From the NCBI GenBank assembly GCA_963752935.1, contig CAVWAL010000001.1, positions 248,001-312,000 on the forward strand: DNA of 64,000 bases, given 5' to 3'. Below are positions 45,052-54,715 of the stretch, one piece after another (position 1 is the stretch's first letter; every line of letters begins with the position of its first letter). The translations under genes were made by a program, and so were the position numbers. Source of the DNA: RI-153 sp963752935. Lineage in GTDB: Bacteria; Chloroflexota; Anaerolineae; Caldilineales; Caldilineaceae. Under the pieces are notes generated by a model. The model did no database searches and was not told the DNA's origin. It worked only from the letters and a program-made list of their open reading frames with translations.

Positions 45052-46836
45052 ATGTCGATATTGAAAACCTTCATTGGCTTTGCCCGCCGTTATCGCCTGG
45101 CCCTTGTCATCACCGTCATCAGTATGACGGCATTGGTGGGCGTGCAGTTACTCTTGCCGTGGCTGATCCGCGAGTTGATTGCTGCGGTGCGTACACAAGA
45201 GACGGCGACTGTAGACATGGGCTTTGTGACACAATTGGCCTTGTTTGCACTGGTCATCTATAGTGCGCGCGCCGGGCTGGAGTTCCTGCGCAGCTACATG
45301 GCCCACGTGGCGGGCTGGGGGGTAGTGGCCGATGTACGACAAGCTGTCTACCGTCACTTGCAGCGCATGTCCATGCGTTTCTATGAGGACAAGCAGACAG
45401 GGCAATTGATGTCGCGCATGGTCAATGATTCCGACCTGCTGGAAAAGCTGATCGCGCACGCTGTGCCCGAGGTGTTCGTCAATATGCTGACCCTGGTTGG
45501 GGTGAGCATCATGCTGTTTATGATGAGCCCGCCGCTCATGTTCCTGACCTTGATCCCGATCCCGCTGATCATCCTGTCTATGCGCGGGTTTGCCATCTAC
45601 GTGCGCCCGGCCTTTCGTATCCGCCAACATGAATTGGGTGAACTGAACGCCATTCTCCAGGACAACCTGTCGGGTATCCGCGAGATTAAGACCTTCACCC
45701 GCGAGGACACTGAAGCGTTACGCATCAGCCGTCGGATCGATAACTACAAGAACTCGTTGCTTCATGCCCTGAAAATGATGGCGACCTTTGAGCCGTTTGT
45801 TAACTTTTCTTCGGCGTTGGGGTTGATCGTGGTCATCTACTTCGGTGGACGTATGGCGCTGCGCGGCACCTTGCCGATTGAAGACCTGGTCGCCTTCTTC
45901 CTCTATTTGGAGATGTTCTACCAGCCCGTGCGCCACTTGAGCAGTGCCTGGGAACAGGTTCAAGAAGCCCTGGCCGGTGCGGAACGGGTTAGCGAACTGC
46001 TCGATGAAGAGCCCGATGTAGACGATGCACCCAATGCGGTCGCCTTCCCCGGCCGCGCCAGGGGCGCCATCCGTTTTGAGAATGTCGATTTTTCATACCT
46101 GGCCGATCAGCCTGTCTTGCACAAAATTGACCTCGATATTCCCGCCAATTCTGTGGTCGCCTTGGCCGGGCCGACGGGGGTGGGCAAGACGACATTGGCC
46201 AGCTTGATCCCCCGCTTCTACGATGTGTCGGACGGGCGGATCACGCTCGACGGCTACGATATCCGCGATCTCACGTTGCAGAGTCTGCGCAGCCAGATCA
46301 GCATCGTATTGCAAGATGTCTTCCTCTTCCACGGCACCGTACGCGACAATATCCTGTTTGGTCGACCTGACGCCGGCGAAGCCGAAATGCGTGAGGCGGC
46401 GCGTGTCGCCAATGCCGACGAGTTCATCGACAAACTGCCCGATGGATACGATACCCTGATCGGTGAGCGTGGCGTCAAACTCTCTGGTGGACAGAAACAG
46501 CGTCTGGCGATTGCCCGCGCCGTCCTCAAAGATGCGCCCATCTTGATTTTGGACGAGGCGACCTCGTCGGTGGACACTGAGACCGAAATGCTGATCCAGC
46601 AGGCGCTGGAGCGGCTCATGGTGGGGCGGACGACGGTGATCATCGCTCATCGTCTGTCCACGATCCGCAACGCAGACCAGATCGTTGTCCTGCGCGATGA
46701 AGGAATCGCCGAAAAAGGCACTCACGAAGAACTGATGGCCCTCGACGGTATCTACTGCCATCTCAATCGGGTGCAAGCGCAACCGGACCGTGAACTGCGT
46801 CTGCCCGATCGGCGGCGAAAGCCGGTCGCCGCTTGA
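45052..46836 (+). CDS. ABC exporter, fused membrane and ATPase domains (MsbA-like)
   Basis: 594 aa half-transporter that acts as a dimer. Six helices in about residues 15-310 include SYMAHVAGWGVVADVRQAVYRHLQRMSMRFYEDKQTGQLMSRMVND, the typical exporter coupling segment. The ATPase has Walker A GPTGVGKTT (about 373-381), Q-loop VLQDVFLFHGTVRDNILFG, signature LSGGQKQR, Walker B ILILDEATSSVD and IIAHRLST. Relatives move lipids, lipid-linked sugars, peptides or drugs. It is a single gene, followed 49 bp later by the HAS-barrel-like gene; a link is not evident. Confidence 0.93.
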   Translation: MSILKTFIGFARRYRLALVITVISMTALVGVQLLLPWLIRELIAAVRTQETATVDMGFVTQLALFALVIYSARAGLEFLRSYMAHVAGWGVVADVRQAVYRHLQRMSMRFYEDKQTGQLMSRMVNDSDLLEKLIAHAVPEVFVNMLTLVGVSIMLFMMSPPLMFLTLIPIPLIILSMRGFAIYVRPAFRIRQHELGELNAILQDNLSGIREIKTFTREDTEALRISRRIDNYKNSLLHALKMMATFEPFVNFSSALGLIVVIYFGGRMALRGTLPIEDLVAFFLYLEMFYQPVRHLSSAWEQVQEALAGAERVSELLDEEPDVDDAPNAVAFPGRARGAIRFENVDFSYLADQPVLHKIDLDIPANSVVALAGPTGVGKTTLASLIPRFYDVSDGRITLDGYDIRDLTLQSLRSQISIVLQDVFLFHGTVRDNILFGRPDAGEAEMREAARVANADEFIDKLPDGYDTLIGERGVKLSGGQKQRLAIARAVLKDAPILILDEATSSVDTETEMLIQQALERLMVGRTTVIIAHRLSTIRNADQIVVLRDEGIAEKGTHEELMALDGIYCHLNRVQAQPDRELRLPDRRRKPVAA

Positions 46837-46885
46837 TGGTAAACGGATTTTTGCACCCGAACAAATTTTCTGGTTAAATGACTGC

Positions 46886-47504
46886 ATGACAAGCAAAGCG
46901 ATTGGGAAGATCGTCAAATCGAACACACACATTGACTATGTCTGCCAGGTCTATGGGCCGGGCGAGATGGTCGAGCAGCCGCTGCCTGCCGAGCATGGGT
47001 TTGGCGAATTTGTCGCGTTTGATCTGAGTGAAGCGAATGGGTTCGCCGCACAAGAGGGCAATCTCTTGATCGGCATTATCTACAACACGCTGCTCCTCAA
47101 CCCCGAATTCGGTAACGTTGGCCCACGTTTGAGTCCGCGCGGCGAACAGGAGATCTTCACGCCCGACTATCTGAATGAAACGGCGACACTGTTGGGGATC
47201 ATCACGGTGGGCTGGCGCGACGACAGGGGGTTCCGGCAGGGTGTCCCGCCGTTGGCCGCTGCCGTGGATGCGCCGGTGCGTTGCCTCTCTGCCGCCGAAC
47301 TTGAAGCAGTTCCACCGCGACGGCGATGGGCGGCTGGCGCTTCGTTACGCTTCGGTGCTGATGGGGATGCAGAACCCTCTGGTCACCCAATTGCTGATCA
47401 ACGTCATCGACCGCCTGGTTCGGATCTTCCCCGAACAGAGCGGTCAACTTCACGTGATGCGTAACAACCTGGCCTGGCGGTCGATTGTGCAGCCGGCAGG
47501 GTAG
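46886..47504 (+). pseudogene. HAS-barrel-like partner protein of the HerA-type ATPase, interrupted by a +1 frame break
   Basis: The start TSKAIGKIVKSNTHIDYVCQVYGPGEM resembles the beta-barrel domain at the start of HerA ATPases (compare CVGTVKGPGETPHEFNF in the next gene). The body has LLIGIIYNTLLLNPEFGNVGPRLSP and GIITVGWRDDRGFRQGVPPLAA. After LSAAEL (about 47301) the frame shifts: the next frame gives KQFHRDGDGRLALRYASVLMGMQNPLV...NNLAWRSIVQPAG and stops at 47504. Removing one T in CTTGAAG restores about 205 aa. No nuclease (NurA) motif is seen. It is 26 bp before the ATPase gene and surely co-expressed with it. Confidence 0.7.
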
Positions 47505-47530
47505 AAGACGCACTATCTGTTAGCGATTCG

Positions 47531-49213
47531 ATGAGAGCTATGACCCAAAAACAGTGTGTTGGTACCGTCAAAGGGCCTGGCGAGACGCCCCACGAATTTA
47601 ACTTCATAGCGCCCGACCCGGAACGTCGCGTCAAGCACGGCGAGTTCGTCTATTACGAAACCGTGGTGGACGGCGTCAATACGTTGATCCTGGGCCGGGT
47701 GACAGGACGGCTGCCGGTGAAACTCTTCCCCGATAGCTTCATGGCCGATCCGGCCGTGTCGCCGGCGAGTGTGGCGATGTTGCTTGGCTACGACAGCGAG
47801 GCCCGTGAACTCTTCGAGATCACGGTGACGGTGCTGGGCTACTACGATGATGTGCTGCATGACTTTATTAACCCGCGCGTGCCGCCGCTGGGGGGTGCGC
47901 CCGTCTACATTGCCGAGGACGAACTGTTGACGCAAGTCCTCAGTCGCGGGCACAAAGGTGAGCGCGGCAGCGCCTATATTGGCGATCTGCTCAGCCGCGC
48001 CCCAGGCGCCGTGCCGGTAGCGCTCAATGTGCGTGGATTTACCAGCACCCACCTCGCCATCATCGCCAGTACGGGGAGCGGCAAAAGCTACCTGGCCGGT
48101 GTCCTGCTCGAAGAGATGATGAAGCCCTACAACCGGGCATCTGTGTTGATTGTTGACCCACACGGCGAGTATGGCACGCTGCAAGAGATGCAGAACAGCG
48201 AGCTGTTTGCCGAAGGCAATTACAAACCCGATGTGCGTATCTTTCGCCCGGAAGACGTGCGCGTGCGCATCAGCACGTTGACGCTAGGCGATCTGCGCTA
48301 TTTGCTGCCCAACCTCTCAGAAAAGATGCATTATCAACTGGGGCGAGCCTTCAATTTTGCCCAACGTAGCCACGGCGACCGCTATACGCTTGAACAACTT
48401 CTTTACGCCGTGCGCCAAACTGCCGACGGCAACAAAGGCGAAGGCGAAGAGATCGAGGAAGACCCCACTACGGGGGGCCTGATCTGGCGTATCAACTCGT
48501 CGTTGCGCGGCAGTAAAATCTTCAACGACTTCGAGAATTTAGAGTTGGATCAACTCTTCCGCCCTGGGATGTGTACGATCCTGCAACTCAACGAAGTGGA
48601 CCAACGCGAGCAGCAGGTGATCGTGGCAACCCTACTGCGCCGTGTCTATCAGGCGCGCGTGGACACTGAAAAGCACAAGGTCGACCGCGACGACAAGAGC
48701 TATATGCCCTTTCCCGTCTTCTGCCTGCTTGAGGAAGCGCACAACTACGCGCCCGCCAACGCCGACGCCGTCAGTTCCGAAGTGCTCAAGACCATCCTCA
48801 GCGAAGGGCGCAAATTTGGTGTTAGCATCGGTCTGATCTCACAGCGGCCCGGCAAACTCGACAGCGATGTGCTCAGTCAATGCATGACGCAGTGCATTAT
48901 GCGCATCACCAACCCGATTGATCAGAATCGGATCGCCGAATCAGTGGAAAGTGTAGGTCGCGATCTGCTCAAGGAGCTGCCCAGCCTCAGCAAGGGCCAG
49001 GTGATCGTGAGTGGGGCCAGCGTCAACACCCCGGTGATGCTCAAGGTGCGCACCCGCCATACCAAACATGGGGGTCAGGACATTGACGCTCCTGATCTAT
49101 GGCAGAAGTGGTTCGATGGGGGCGGACGGGCCGCAGAAGAGCGCGATGGTGCGCTCTTTGCCGAACAGGGTGTGAGCCGCGACGAAGATGATCTGCTTTT
49201 GTGGGGGCAGTAA
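47531..49213 (+). CDS. HerA-like DNA-translocating ATPase (HAS barrel plus DUF87/FtsK-HerA core)
   Basis: 560 aa. An N-terminal HAS-type beta barrel (about 1-90) precedes the ATPase: Walker A IIASTGSGKSYL (about 179-190), Walker B ASVLIVDPHGEYGTL (about 205-220), CLLEEAHNYAPANAD and the sensor or arginine-finger region GLISQRPGKLDSDVLSQC, then NPIDQNRIAESVESVGRDLLKELPSLSKGQVIV. HerA forms hexamers that pump DNA and usually partners the NurA nuclease in end resection; related ATPases pair with SIR2 or other effectors in phage defence. Here the only linked gene is the small upstream barrel protein. Start: ATG 47531 (47540 possible). Confidence 0.9.
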   Translation: MRAMTQKQCVGTVKGPGETPHEFNFIAPDPERRVKHGEFVYYETVVDGVNTLILGRVTGRLPVKLFPDSFMADPAVSPASVAMLLGYDSEARELFEITVTVLGYYDDVLHDFINPRVPPLGGAPVYIAEDELLTQVLSRGHKGERGSAYIGDLLSRAPGAVPVALNVRGFTSTHLAIIASTGSGKSYLAGVLLEEMMKPYNRASVLIVDPHGEYGTLQEMQNSELFAEGNYKPDVRIFRPEDVRVRISTLTLGDLRYLLPNLSEKMHYQLGRAFNFAQRSHGDRYTLEQLLYAVRQTADGNKGEGEEIEEDPTTGGLIWRINSSLRGSKIFNDFENLELDQLFRPGMCTILQLNEVDQREQQVIVATLLRRVYQARVDTEKHKVDRDDKSYMPFPVFCLLEEAHNYAPANADAVSSEVLKTILSEGRKFGVSIGLISQRPGKLDSDVLSQCMTQCIMRITNPIDQNRIAESVESVGRDLLKELPSLSKGQVIVSGASVNTPVMLKVRTRHTKHGGQDIDAPDLWQKWFDGGGRAAEERDGALFAEQGVSRDEDDLLLWGQ

Positions 49214-49338
49214 GCTTCGGCTACTACGCACCTGGCTTAATGTCATTGACCGGCAGCTTATGCCTGAACGGCTGAAGTCCTCCCGGCCGGTGGGCCGCAT
49301 CGCAATAGTTACCCAAGAGATCAAAAAAGTTGTGATCA

Positions 49339-49370
49339 GCGCCGCAGGTATGATAGCGTACCTGCGGCGC
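49339..49370 (+). terminator. stem-loop after the HerA-like gene
   Basis: GCGCCGCAGGTA, eight bases, TACCTGCGGCGC, then TTCTGTGTCT: a 12-bp G+C-rich stem in the gap before the YceI gene, 126 bases after the ATPase stop. Confidence 0.6.
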
Positions 49371-49506
49371 TTCTGTGTCTGCCCGGGTTGAGCGATACCC
49401 TTGATCAACCCGGCACTATCGCCCCGAGAATGAGATGTACTCGTTGACTGACCAAACCTTGCGGCGTCTTGTCGATGATTGAAAAGGTGTTTTTTAGGAG
49501 ATTGCA

Positions 49507-50193
49507 ATGCACATGGTTCGTTCTGCCCTCATGGCGGGTTTATTGACTATTCTGGCCTTCCTCTTCGCTGCTTGTGCCGTCCCGCAGCAAGGAACTTCTG
49601 CAACACAAGAGCGGGCGACGGCCGGCGCATCCGGCCAGGAGCCGGCGGATGCAGCCGGTTCGACAACCTTCCGTATCGTTCCGGAGGAATCTGAAGCGCG
49701 CTTCACAATTTCTGAAGTGTTGCTGGGCACGGCTCAGACCGTCGTCGGCGCTACGCAGGATGTTAGCGGCGAGATCACTCTCAATTCTTCCTCCCCGTTG
49801 GATGTGAGCATCGGCGTGATCGAGATCAATGCCGACAGCTTTGTCACCGATAACGAGCGGCGGAATACGGCAATTCGACGATTCATTCTTCAGACATCCA
49901 GCTACCCGACCATAACCTTCACACCGACTACCCTGGGAGACATGCCCAACGCCGTCGCCGTCGGGGATCGAGTCAGCCTTCAGGTGAGCGGGGATCTACA
50001 GATTCGTGAACTGGTCAACCCCGTTACGTTTGATGTGACTGTCGACGTCGTTTCTACAAGCGAGTTGAGCGGCAGCGCGCGCGCCGTGCTCCAGCGCGCC
50101 GATTATGATCTTTCCATTCCCAGTGTGCCCAGCGTCACCGATGTCTCGGAAGAAGTCGGTCTGGAACTTGATTTTGTGGCGCGTGCTGAATGA
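49507..50193 (+). CDS. YceI-family lipoprotein
   Basis: 228 aa. The signal ends in the lipobox LFAACAVPQ; after a linker comes the YceI lipocalin-like fold: FRIVPEESEARFTISEVLLG, GATQDVSGEITLNSSSPLDVSIGVIEINADSFVTDNERRNTAIRRFILQTSSYPTITF, and GDLQIRELVNPVTFDVTVDV. Such proteins bind isoprenoid-like lipids in the envelope; the exact role is unknown. AGGAG precedes the ATG. It is flanked by a stem-loop and a family A repeat, so it is a single-gene unit. Confidence 0.92.
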   Translation: MHMVRSALMAGLLTILAFLFAACAVPQQGTSATQERATAGASGQEPADAAGSTTFRIVPEESEARFTISEVLLGTAQTVVGATQDVSGEITLNSSSPLDVSIGVIEINADSFVTDNERRNTAIRRFILQTSSYPTITFTPTTLGDMPNAVAVGDRVSLQVSGDLQIRELVNPVTFDVTVDVVSTSELSGSARAVLQRADYDLSIPSVPSVTDVSEEVGLELDFVARAE

Positions 50194-50317
50194 CGATCGG
50201 TTGAATCCGTGCCGATAGATTCAGATCATCTCGCTGCCCCTTCTGGGAAGGTTGCTGCCCTTCAATCCGTGTCGGGTGCGTCCCAAGTGTTTCGGTTCTG
50301 ATCGTCAGGGCAGCTAC

Positions 50318-50380
50318 GCAGAACGGACCGGCACGGAGGCCGGTCCCTACCCGTAGGGATGGACCTCCGTGTCCATCCGT
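50318..50380. repeat. palindromic intergenic repeat, family A copy 2
   Basis: Near-identical to 13926-13988: GCAGAACGGACCGGCAC-GAGGCCGG, then CCCTACCCGTAGGG, then ATGGACCTCCGTGTCCAT. It lies between the YceI gene and the promoter of the cyclase gene. Confidence 0.85.
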
Positions 50381-50446
50381 TGTGGCTTCCCGGTAGACAT
50401 GGACCCACCCAATAATTATGGGACACACCCTGCGTGTCCACCTGCT

Positions 50447-50474
50447 TTGTGGACACGGCACCCCCCGTTATAAT
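50447..50474 (+). promoter_or_regulatory. candidate promoter of the cyclase-AAA-TPR gene
   Basis: TATAAT at 50469-50474 is preceded at 16 bases by TTGTGG (50447-50452). A start about seven bases after TATAAT would fall on the ATG at 50482, giving a leaderless message; no ribosome site is seen there. Confidence 0.5.
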
Positions 50475-50481
50475 GGATTCT

Positions 50482-53400
50482 ATGGAGATACCTTCTTCTT
50501 ACATTCCAATTGATCGGCGAACGGCGTTGGCACGGGGCGAAGTGCTTCCCACTGAGGCGACTGGGGCCGTGCTTTTTGCCGACATTTCGGGCTTCACACC
50601 GCTGACGGAAGTGCTGGCCCAGGCCCACGGACCGCGACGCGGCGCCGACGAGTTGACGCGCCATTTGAACAAGGTCTACGGCGCGCTGATCGCCAGGGTC
50701 CACACCTTTGGCGGCAGCGTCATCGGTTTCAGCGGTGATGCCATCACCTGCTGGTTTGCCGGCGAGGGCGAAGCGGTGCTGCTGCGCGCCATCGCCGCCG
50801 CCCTCGCCATGCAAGAGGACGTGGCAAGCTTCGGGGCGATTCAAATTGGCCCCGAGGCGGCGGTGACACTGGCGATTAAGACTGCGTTGATGGCGGGCCG
50901 TGTGAAACGTTTCGTCGTCGGCGATCCGCACATTCAACTGTTCGACGTGCTCGTCGGTGACACGTTGACGCGCATGGCGGTCATGGCCGAGATCCTGTGG
51001 AAAGGTGAACTGCTGCTCGATGAAGAAACCACCCTCACTATCTGCCACCATGTGAGCGGAGAGTGGCGCACGGCGCAAGGCCGGCGCTACTTTCAAGTAC
51101 ACAGCCTCAAACCGTCGGTGTCGCCTGTCGAAATGCCCTCACCTGCACGTGGGTTGACACAGGCCGAGATCCGCCAGTGGATTTTGCCTGCACTTTACGA
51201 GCGAATGGAGGGTGAGCACGCCCGTTATCTGGCCGAGCTTCGCCCGGCCGTCGCCCTCTTCCTCATTTTCGAGGGCATCGATTTTGAGCATGATGCCGGC
51301 TGTGAAGAGAAGCTTAATGCCTTTGTCAGCCGCGTGCAGCAGATTGTGCATAGCTATGAAGGCGCGTTGATCCAACTTACCACCGGTGACAAGGGCAGCT
51401 ACCTCTACGCTGCCTTCGGCGCTCCAATCGCCCACGACGATGACAGCCGGCGTGCAGTGGCGGTGGCCCTGGAGCTTCGCCGGTTGTCGGCTGAGTTCCC
51501 TTATCTTCAACAGATCCGTATCGGCATCAGCCAGGGGCGAATGCGCGTGGGCGCGTATGGCAGCGAGAGCCGGCGCACCTATGGCGTCCTGGGCGAAGAG
51601 GTGAACCTGGCGGCGCGCTTGATGGTTCTGGCCGCGCCTGGGCAGATCCTGGTGAGCGGACGGGTTGCGGCCTCCATCGCCGACCAGGTTCATCTCGATT
51701 CGTTGGGAACCATTCGCGTCAAGGGGAAGAGTGAGCCATTGCCGCTCTTTGCCGTCCTCGGTGAACGGCAACGGCTGAGCGAACACATGAGCACACTCTT
51801 TGCCACGGCGTTGGTTGGGCGTGAACTCGAACTTGAGCAGATGACCAGCGTCTCTGTTTCGACCCTCAGCGGTCAAGGGCAGATTCTGCGCCTGGTCGGC
51901 AGCGCCGGTGTCGGCAAGAGCCACCTGGCGGCGACAGTGATGGCTCAGGCCCAGGCTCAATCGTTTCAGGTGGCGGTGGCGAGCTGTCAGAGTATCGAGC
52001 AGACGGTCGCCTATGCGTCTGTCCGGCAGATTGCACGCCAGTTGCTGGGGATCCCTGAGGGCGTGGATGTCCAGGCGCAGATTGCGCATGTAACTTCGGT
52101 GATGAGCAGCATGAACCCCACCTGGTTGGTGCGTCTGCCGTTGCTGGCCGATCTGCTCGACTTGCCCATTCCGGATAACACCACCACCGCGGCTTTTGAT
52201 TCTCAACTGCGCCAACAAGCGTTGATCGCCCTGGCGGTCGAGATCGTGCGTACCCGCGCTCGCCATCGCCCGCTGTTGATTCTGTACGAGGATATCCACT
52301 GGATCGACGAAGCTTCGCTGCGCCTCCTGCTGGCGCTGGCGCGTGTCATCGCCGACGTCCCCATTTTGCTGTTGCTCGTTCATCGCCCGTGGACACGTGA
52401 CGACAATCCGCTGGTCGAGCTGACTTCGTTGGCAAACCAGACGACCCTGGAACTCAACGAGTTAAGTGAAGTCGGGGTAGCCGCCCTGGCGCGCCAGCGG
52501 CTGGGCGGCGAAGTGGCGGATCTGCCTCTCTCCTTGATTTCAGTGCAGGCCCAGGGCAACCCCTTTTTCATTGAAGAGTTGATTGATGCCCTGCGCGAAG
52601 GCGGTGATCTTGTCCTGCGCAACGGCCTGTGGATGCTCTCGACGTCGATGGTAGAGGCGCTGCGCCGGGCGGATTGCCTGACCACGAACGCCGACGGTCA
52701 GCTAACCTTGCTCCCGGACACCCCGTTGACGTCGGTAAACCTGGGTCTGCCCGACTCGATTCACGGATTGGTGCTGGCTCGTCTCGACCGCCTACCCGAG
52801 CCGATCAAGCTAACGCTCAAGGTCGCCAGCGTGGTGGGCCGTGTCTTTGAGTTTGATCTGCTGGCCAGCGTCCATCCGCTCGGCGTGGATGAGCCGACGC
52901 TGCTTTCTCAACTTGAGATGCTCAACCGTCGCGATTTTGCCCGCATCGAACGTCCTCAGCCGCGCATGGCCTACATCTTCAAGCACAATATCACACAAGA
53001 GGTTGTCTACCGCACCTTACTCGAAAGTCAACAGCAGGCGCTACACCTGGCCGTGGCCGGTCACCTGGAGCAGTTGCAGCCCGACGCCGTGGATCAACTG
53101 GCCTTTCACTACCGTCACGCCGATCTGATGCAGGTTGAGGCTCGTCACAAGGCGCTTTACTATCTGGGGCAGGCAGCAGACAGAGCCAAACGTCGCTACG
53201 CCAATGAAACCGCCCTGGGCTACTATGACCGTGCCCTAGCCCTTGAATCACGTTGGGACTGGCTGGCTTCGAAGGTGGATGTCTTGCACATCCTGGGGCG
53301 ACGTGACCAGGAAGCGATCACGTTGGAGACGTTGGGCGCGGTTCAGGACTCCCCCATCTTCGAAGTCAGTTTTCGATGGGGCGAGTACTTCGAGTCGATT

Positions 53401-54666
53401 AGCGACTATCCACGCGCAGACGAGGCGATTACACGGGCGCTGCACGCGGCCGATGCGAGCGCCGATCTACGTGGGCGGGTGCGCGCCCTGGCCCGACTGG
53501 GGATGATAGCCTGGCGGCAGGGCGACTATGAGCAAGCGTCTTTGCACTATCGAGAAGCGCTGGACGATCTGGCCGCGCAAAATGGGTATGAATCAGAAGA
53601 AGCCGAGGTCCGCTATGGGCTGGGGTTGCTCTACCGGCAGCAGGGAGAATACGCCGCCGCCGGCGCACAACTGGCCCTTGCCCTGAGTTTGCACCGATCC
53701 ACGGGCGACCGCCAGGAGGAGGCGCGCACGCTAAAGGCCCTGGGGGGCGTCGATTTCTTGCGTCGCAGCTACGACGACGCCCTTGACGCCTATCACCAGG
53801 CCCTGACTATCTGCCGCACCATCGGCGACCGCAGCGGAGAGAGTGCCAACCTGCTTAGCCTGGCTCAGGCCAAACGCAGCCTGGGCGATCACGCCGAAGC
53901 CGAAGCGCTTTTGCACACGGCCCTGGACATTCAGCAGGCCATCAACGATCGCTGGCACGAGTCGCTGGCATGGAACGAACTGGGCGTGGTCTACATGCTG
54001 GTGGGGGAGTATGGCCTTGCCGAAAATGCCCTGAACAGGGCGCTCGATTTGAGTCATCAACTGAGCGATGAGGCCGGAGTGGCCTATGCGCTGTGCAACC
54101 TGGGCCAGATTCAGCGCGAACAGCAACGGTTGACTGACGCCGACCTTACCTTGCGCAAGGGCTTGCAGATCGCTCGCAATCAGGAGGATCGGCATCTGGA
54201 GGCGCTCTATCTTAACGATCTGGGGTTGACCGACTATGCGCGCGGCGACTATGCCTCGGCGGTGACCCACGCCTTTGAAGCGTTGTCGATTCTGCGCGAT
54301 CTCTCTCTCGACGTCTCCGCCACCGCCGATCTGACGCTGCTGGCGGCAGCGCATATGCTCTTGGGGAACGCCGATCTGGCGCGCACGTATACCGACCAGG
54401 CGCTGTCGATCCTGGACGAGTGCCAGGGGGAGGGACCAGACTTCCCGCAACGAGATTACCTCTTCTGTTATCGTGTCCTCAAGGAACTGGGCGACGAGGC
54501 GCGCGCACAACTGGCGCTGACTCAAGCCCAACGACTGTTGTTGAAGCAAGCCGATCAAATCAGCAACGAGTCGATGCGTAGCTCTTTCTTGCACAGGGTG
54601 GCGGCCAATGCAGAGATCCTGACCGAATCCGCCAGATACCAGGATCTGATGCACCACTTGGAGTGA
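50482..54666 (+). CDS. soluble-adenylyl-cyclase-like protein: two class III cyclase domains, AAA/STAND ATPase, TPR array
   Basis: 1394 aa. The first cyclase domain (about 25-200) has GAVLFADISGFTPLTE and VIGFSGDAITCWFAG, with both metal-binding aspartates. The second (about 255-430) has TTGDKGSYLYAAFGAP and YGVLGEEVNLAARLM but FLIFEGIDF where the first metal Asp should be, so it may be a degenerate half of the active site. Then come a P-loop ATPase (GSAGVGKSHL about 473, LLILYEDIHWID about 597) and about ten tetratricopeptide repeats (about 890-1394). The order equals mammalian soluble adenylyl cyclase. It may make cAMP or act as a signal-gated ATPase. Start 50482 or 50473. Confidence 0.88.
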   Translation: MEIPSSYIPIDRRTALARGEVLPTEATGAVLFADISGFTPLTEVLAQAHGPRRGADELTRHLNKVYGALIARVHTFGGSVIGFSGDAITCWFAGEGEAVLLRAIAAALAMQEDVASFGAIQIGPEAAVTLAIKTALMAGRVKRFVVGDPHIQLFDVLVGDTLTRMAVMAEILWKGELLLDEETTLTICHHVSGEWRTAQGRRYFQVHSLKPSVSPVEMPSPARGLTQAEIRQWILPALYERMEGEHARYLAELRPAVALFLIFEGIDFEHDAGCEEKLNAFVSRVQQIVHSYEGALIQLTTGDKGSYLYAAFGAPIAHDDDSRRAVAVALELRRLSAEFPYLQQIRIGISQGRMRVGAYGSESRRTYGVLGEEVNLAARLMVLAAPGQILVSGRVAASIADQVHLDSLGTIRVKGKSEPLPLFAVLGERQRLSEHMSTLFATALVGRELELEQMTSVSVSTLSGQGQILRLVGSAGVGKSHLAATVMAQAQAQSFQVAVASCQSIEQTVAYASVRQIARQLLGIPEGVDVQAQIAHVTSVMSSMNPTWLVRLPLLADLLDLPIPDNTTTAAFDSQLRQQALIALAVEIVRTRARHRPLLILYEDIHWIDEASLRLLLALARVIADVPILLLLVHRPWTRDDNPLVELTSLANQTTLELNELSEVGVAALARQRLGGEVADLPLSLISVQAQGNPFFIEELIDALREGGDLVLRNGLWMLSTSMVEALRRADCLTTNADGQLTLLPDTPLTSVNLGLPDSIHGLVLARLDRLPEPIKLTLKVASVVGRVFEFDLLASVHPLGVDEPTLLSQLEMLNRRDFARIERPQPRMAYIFKHNITQEVVYRTLLESQQQALHLAVAGHLEQLQPDAVDQLAFHYRHADLMQVEARHKALYYLGQAADRAKRRYANETALGYYDRALALESRWDWLASKVDVLHILGRRDQEAITLETLGAVQDSPIFEVSFRWGEYFESISDYPRADEAITRALHAADASADLRGRVRALARLGMIAWRQGDYEQASLHYREALDDLAAQNGYESEEAEVRYGLGLLYRQQGEYAAAGAQLALALSLHRSTGDRQEEARTLKALGGVDFLRRSYDDALDAYHQALTICRTIGDRSGESANLLSLAQAKRSLGDHAEAEALLHTALDIQQAINDRWHESLAWNELGVVYMLVGEYGLAENALNRALDLSHQLSDEAGVAYALCNLGQIQREQQRLTDADLTLRKGLQIARNQEDRHLEALYLNDLGLTDYARGDYASAVTHAFEALSILRDLSLDVSATADLTLLAAAHMLLGNADLARTYTDQALSILDECQGEGPDFPQRDYLFCYRVLKELGDEARAQLALTQAQRLLLKQADQISNESMRSSFLHRVAANAEILTESARYQDLMHHLE

Positions 54667-54715
54667 AATCGTGGCCTTCAGATTGTGAGCGGTCGACTCA
54701 GCAGTATCCGTAGAC

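Noticed and set aside
47531..49213. HerA-type ATPase as part of a known anti-phage system
   Set aside because: No SIR2, DUF4297, NurA or other known effector lies beside it; only the barrel-like partner is linked.
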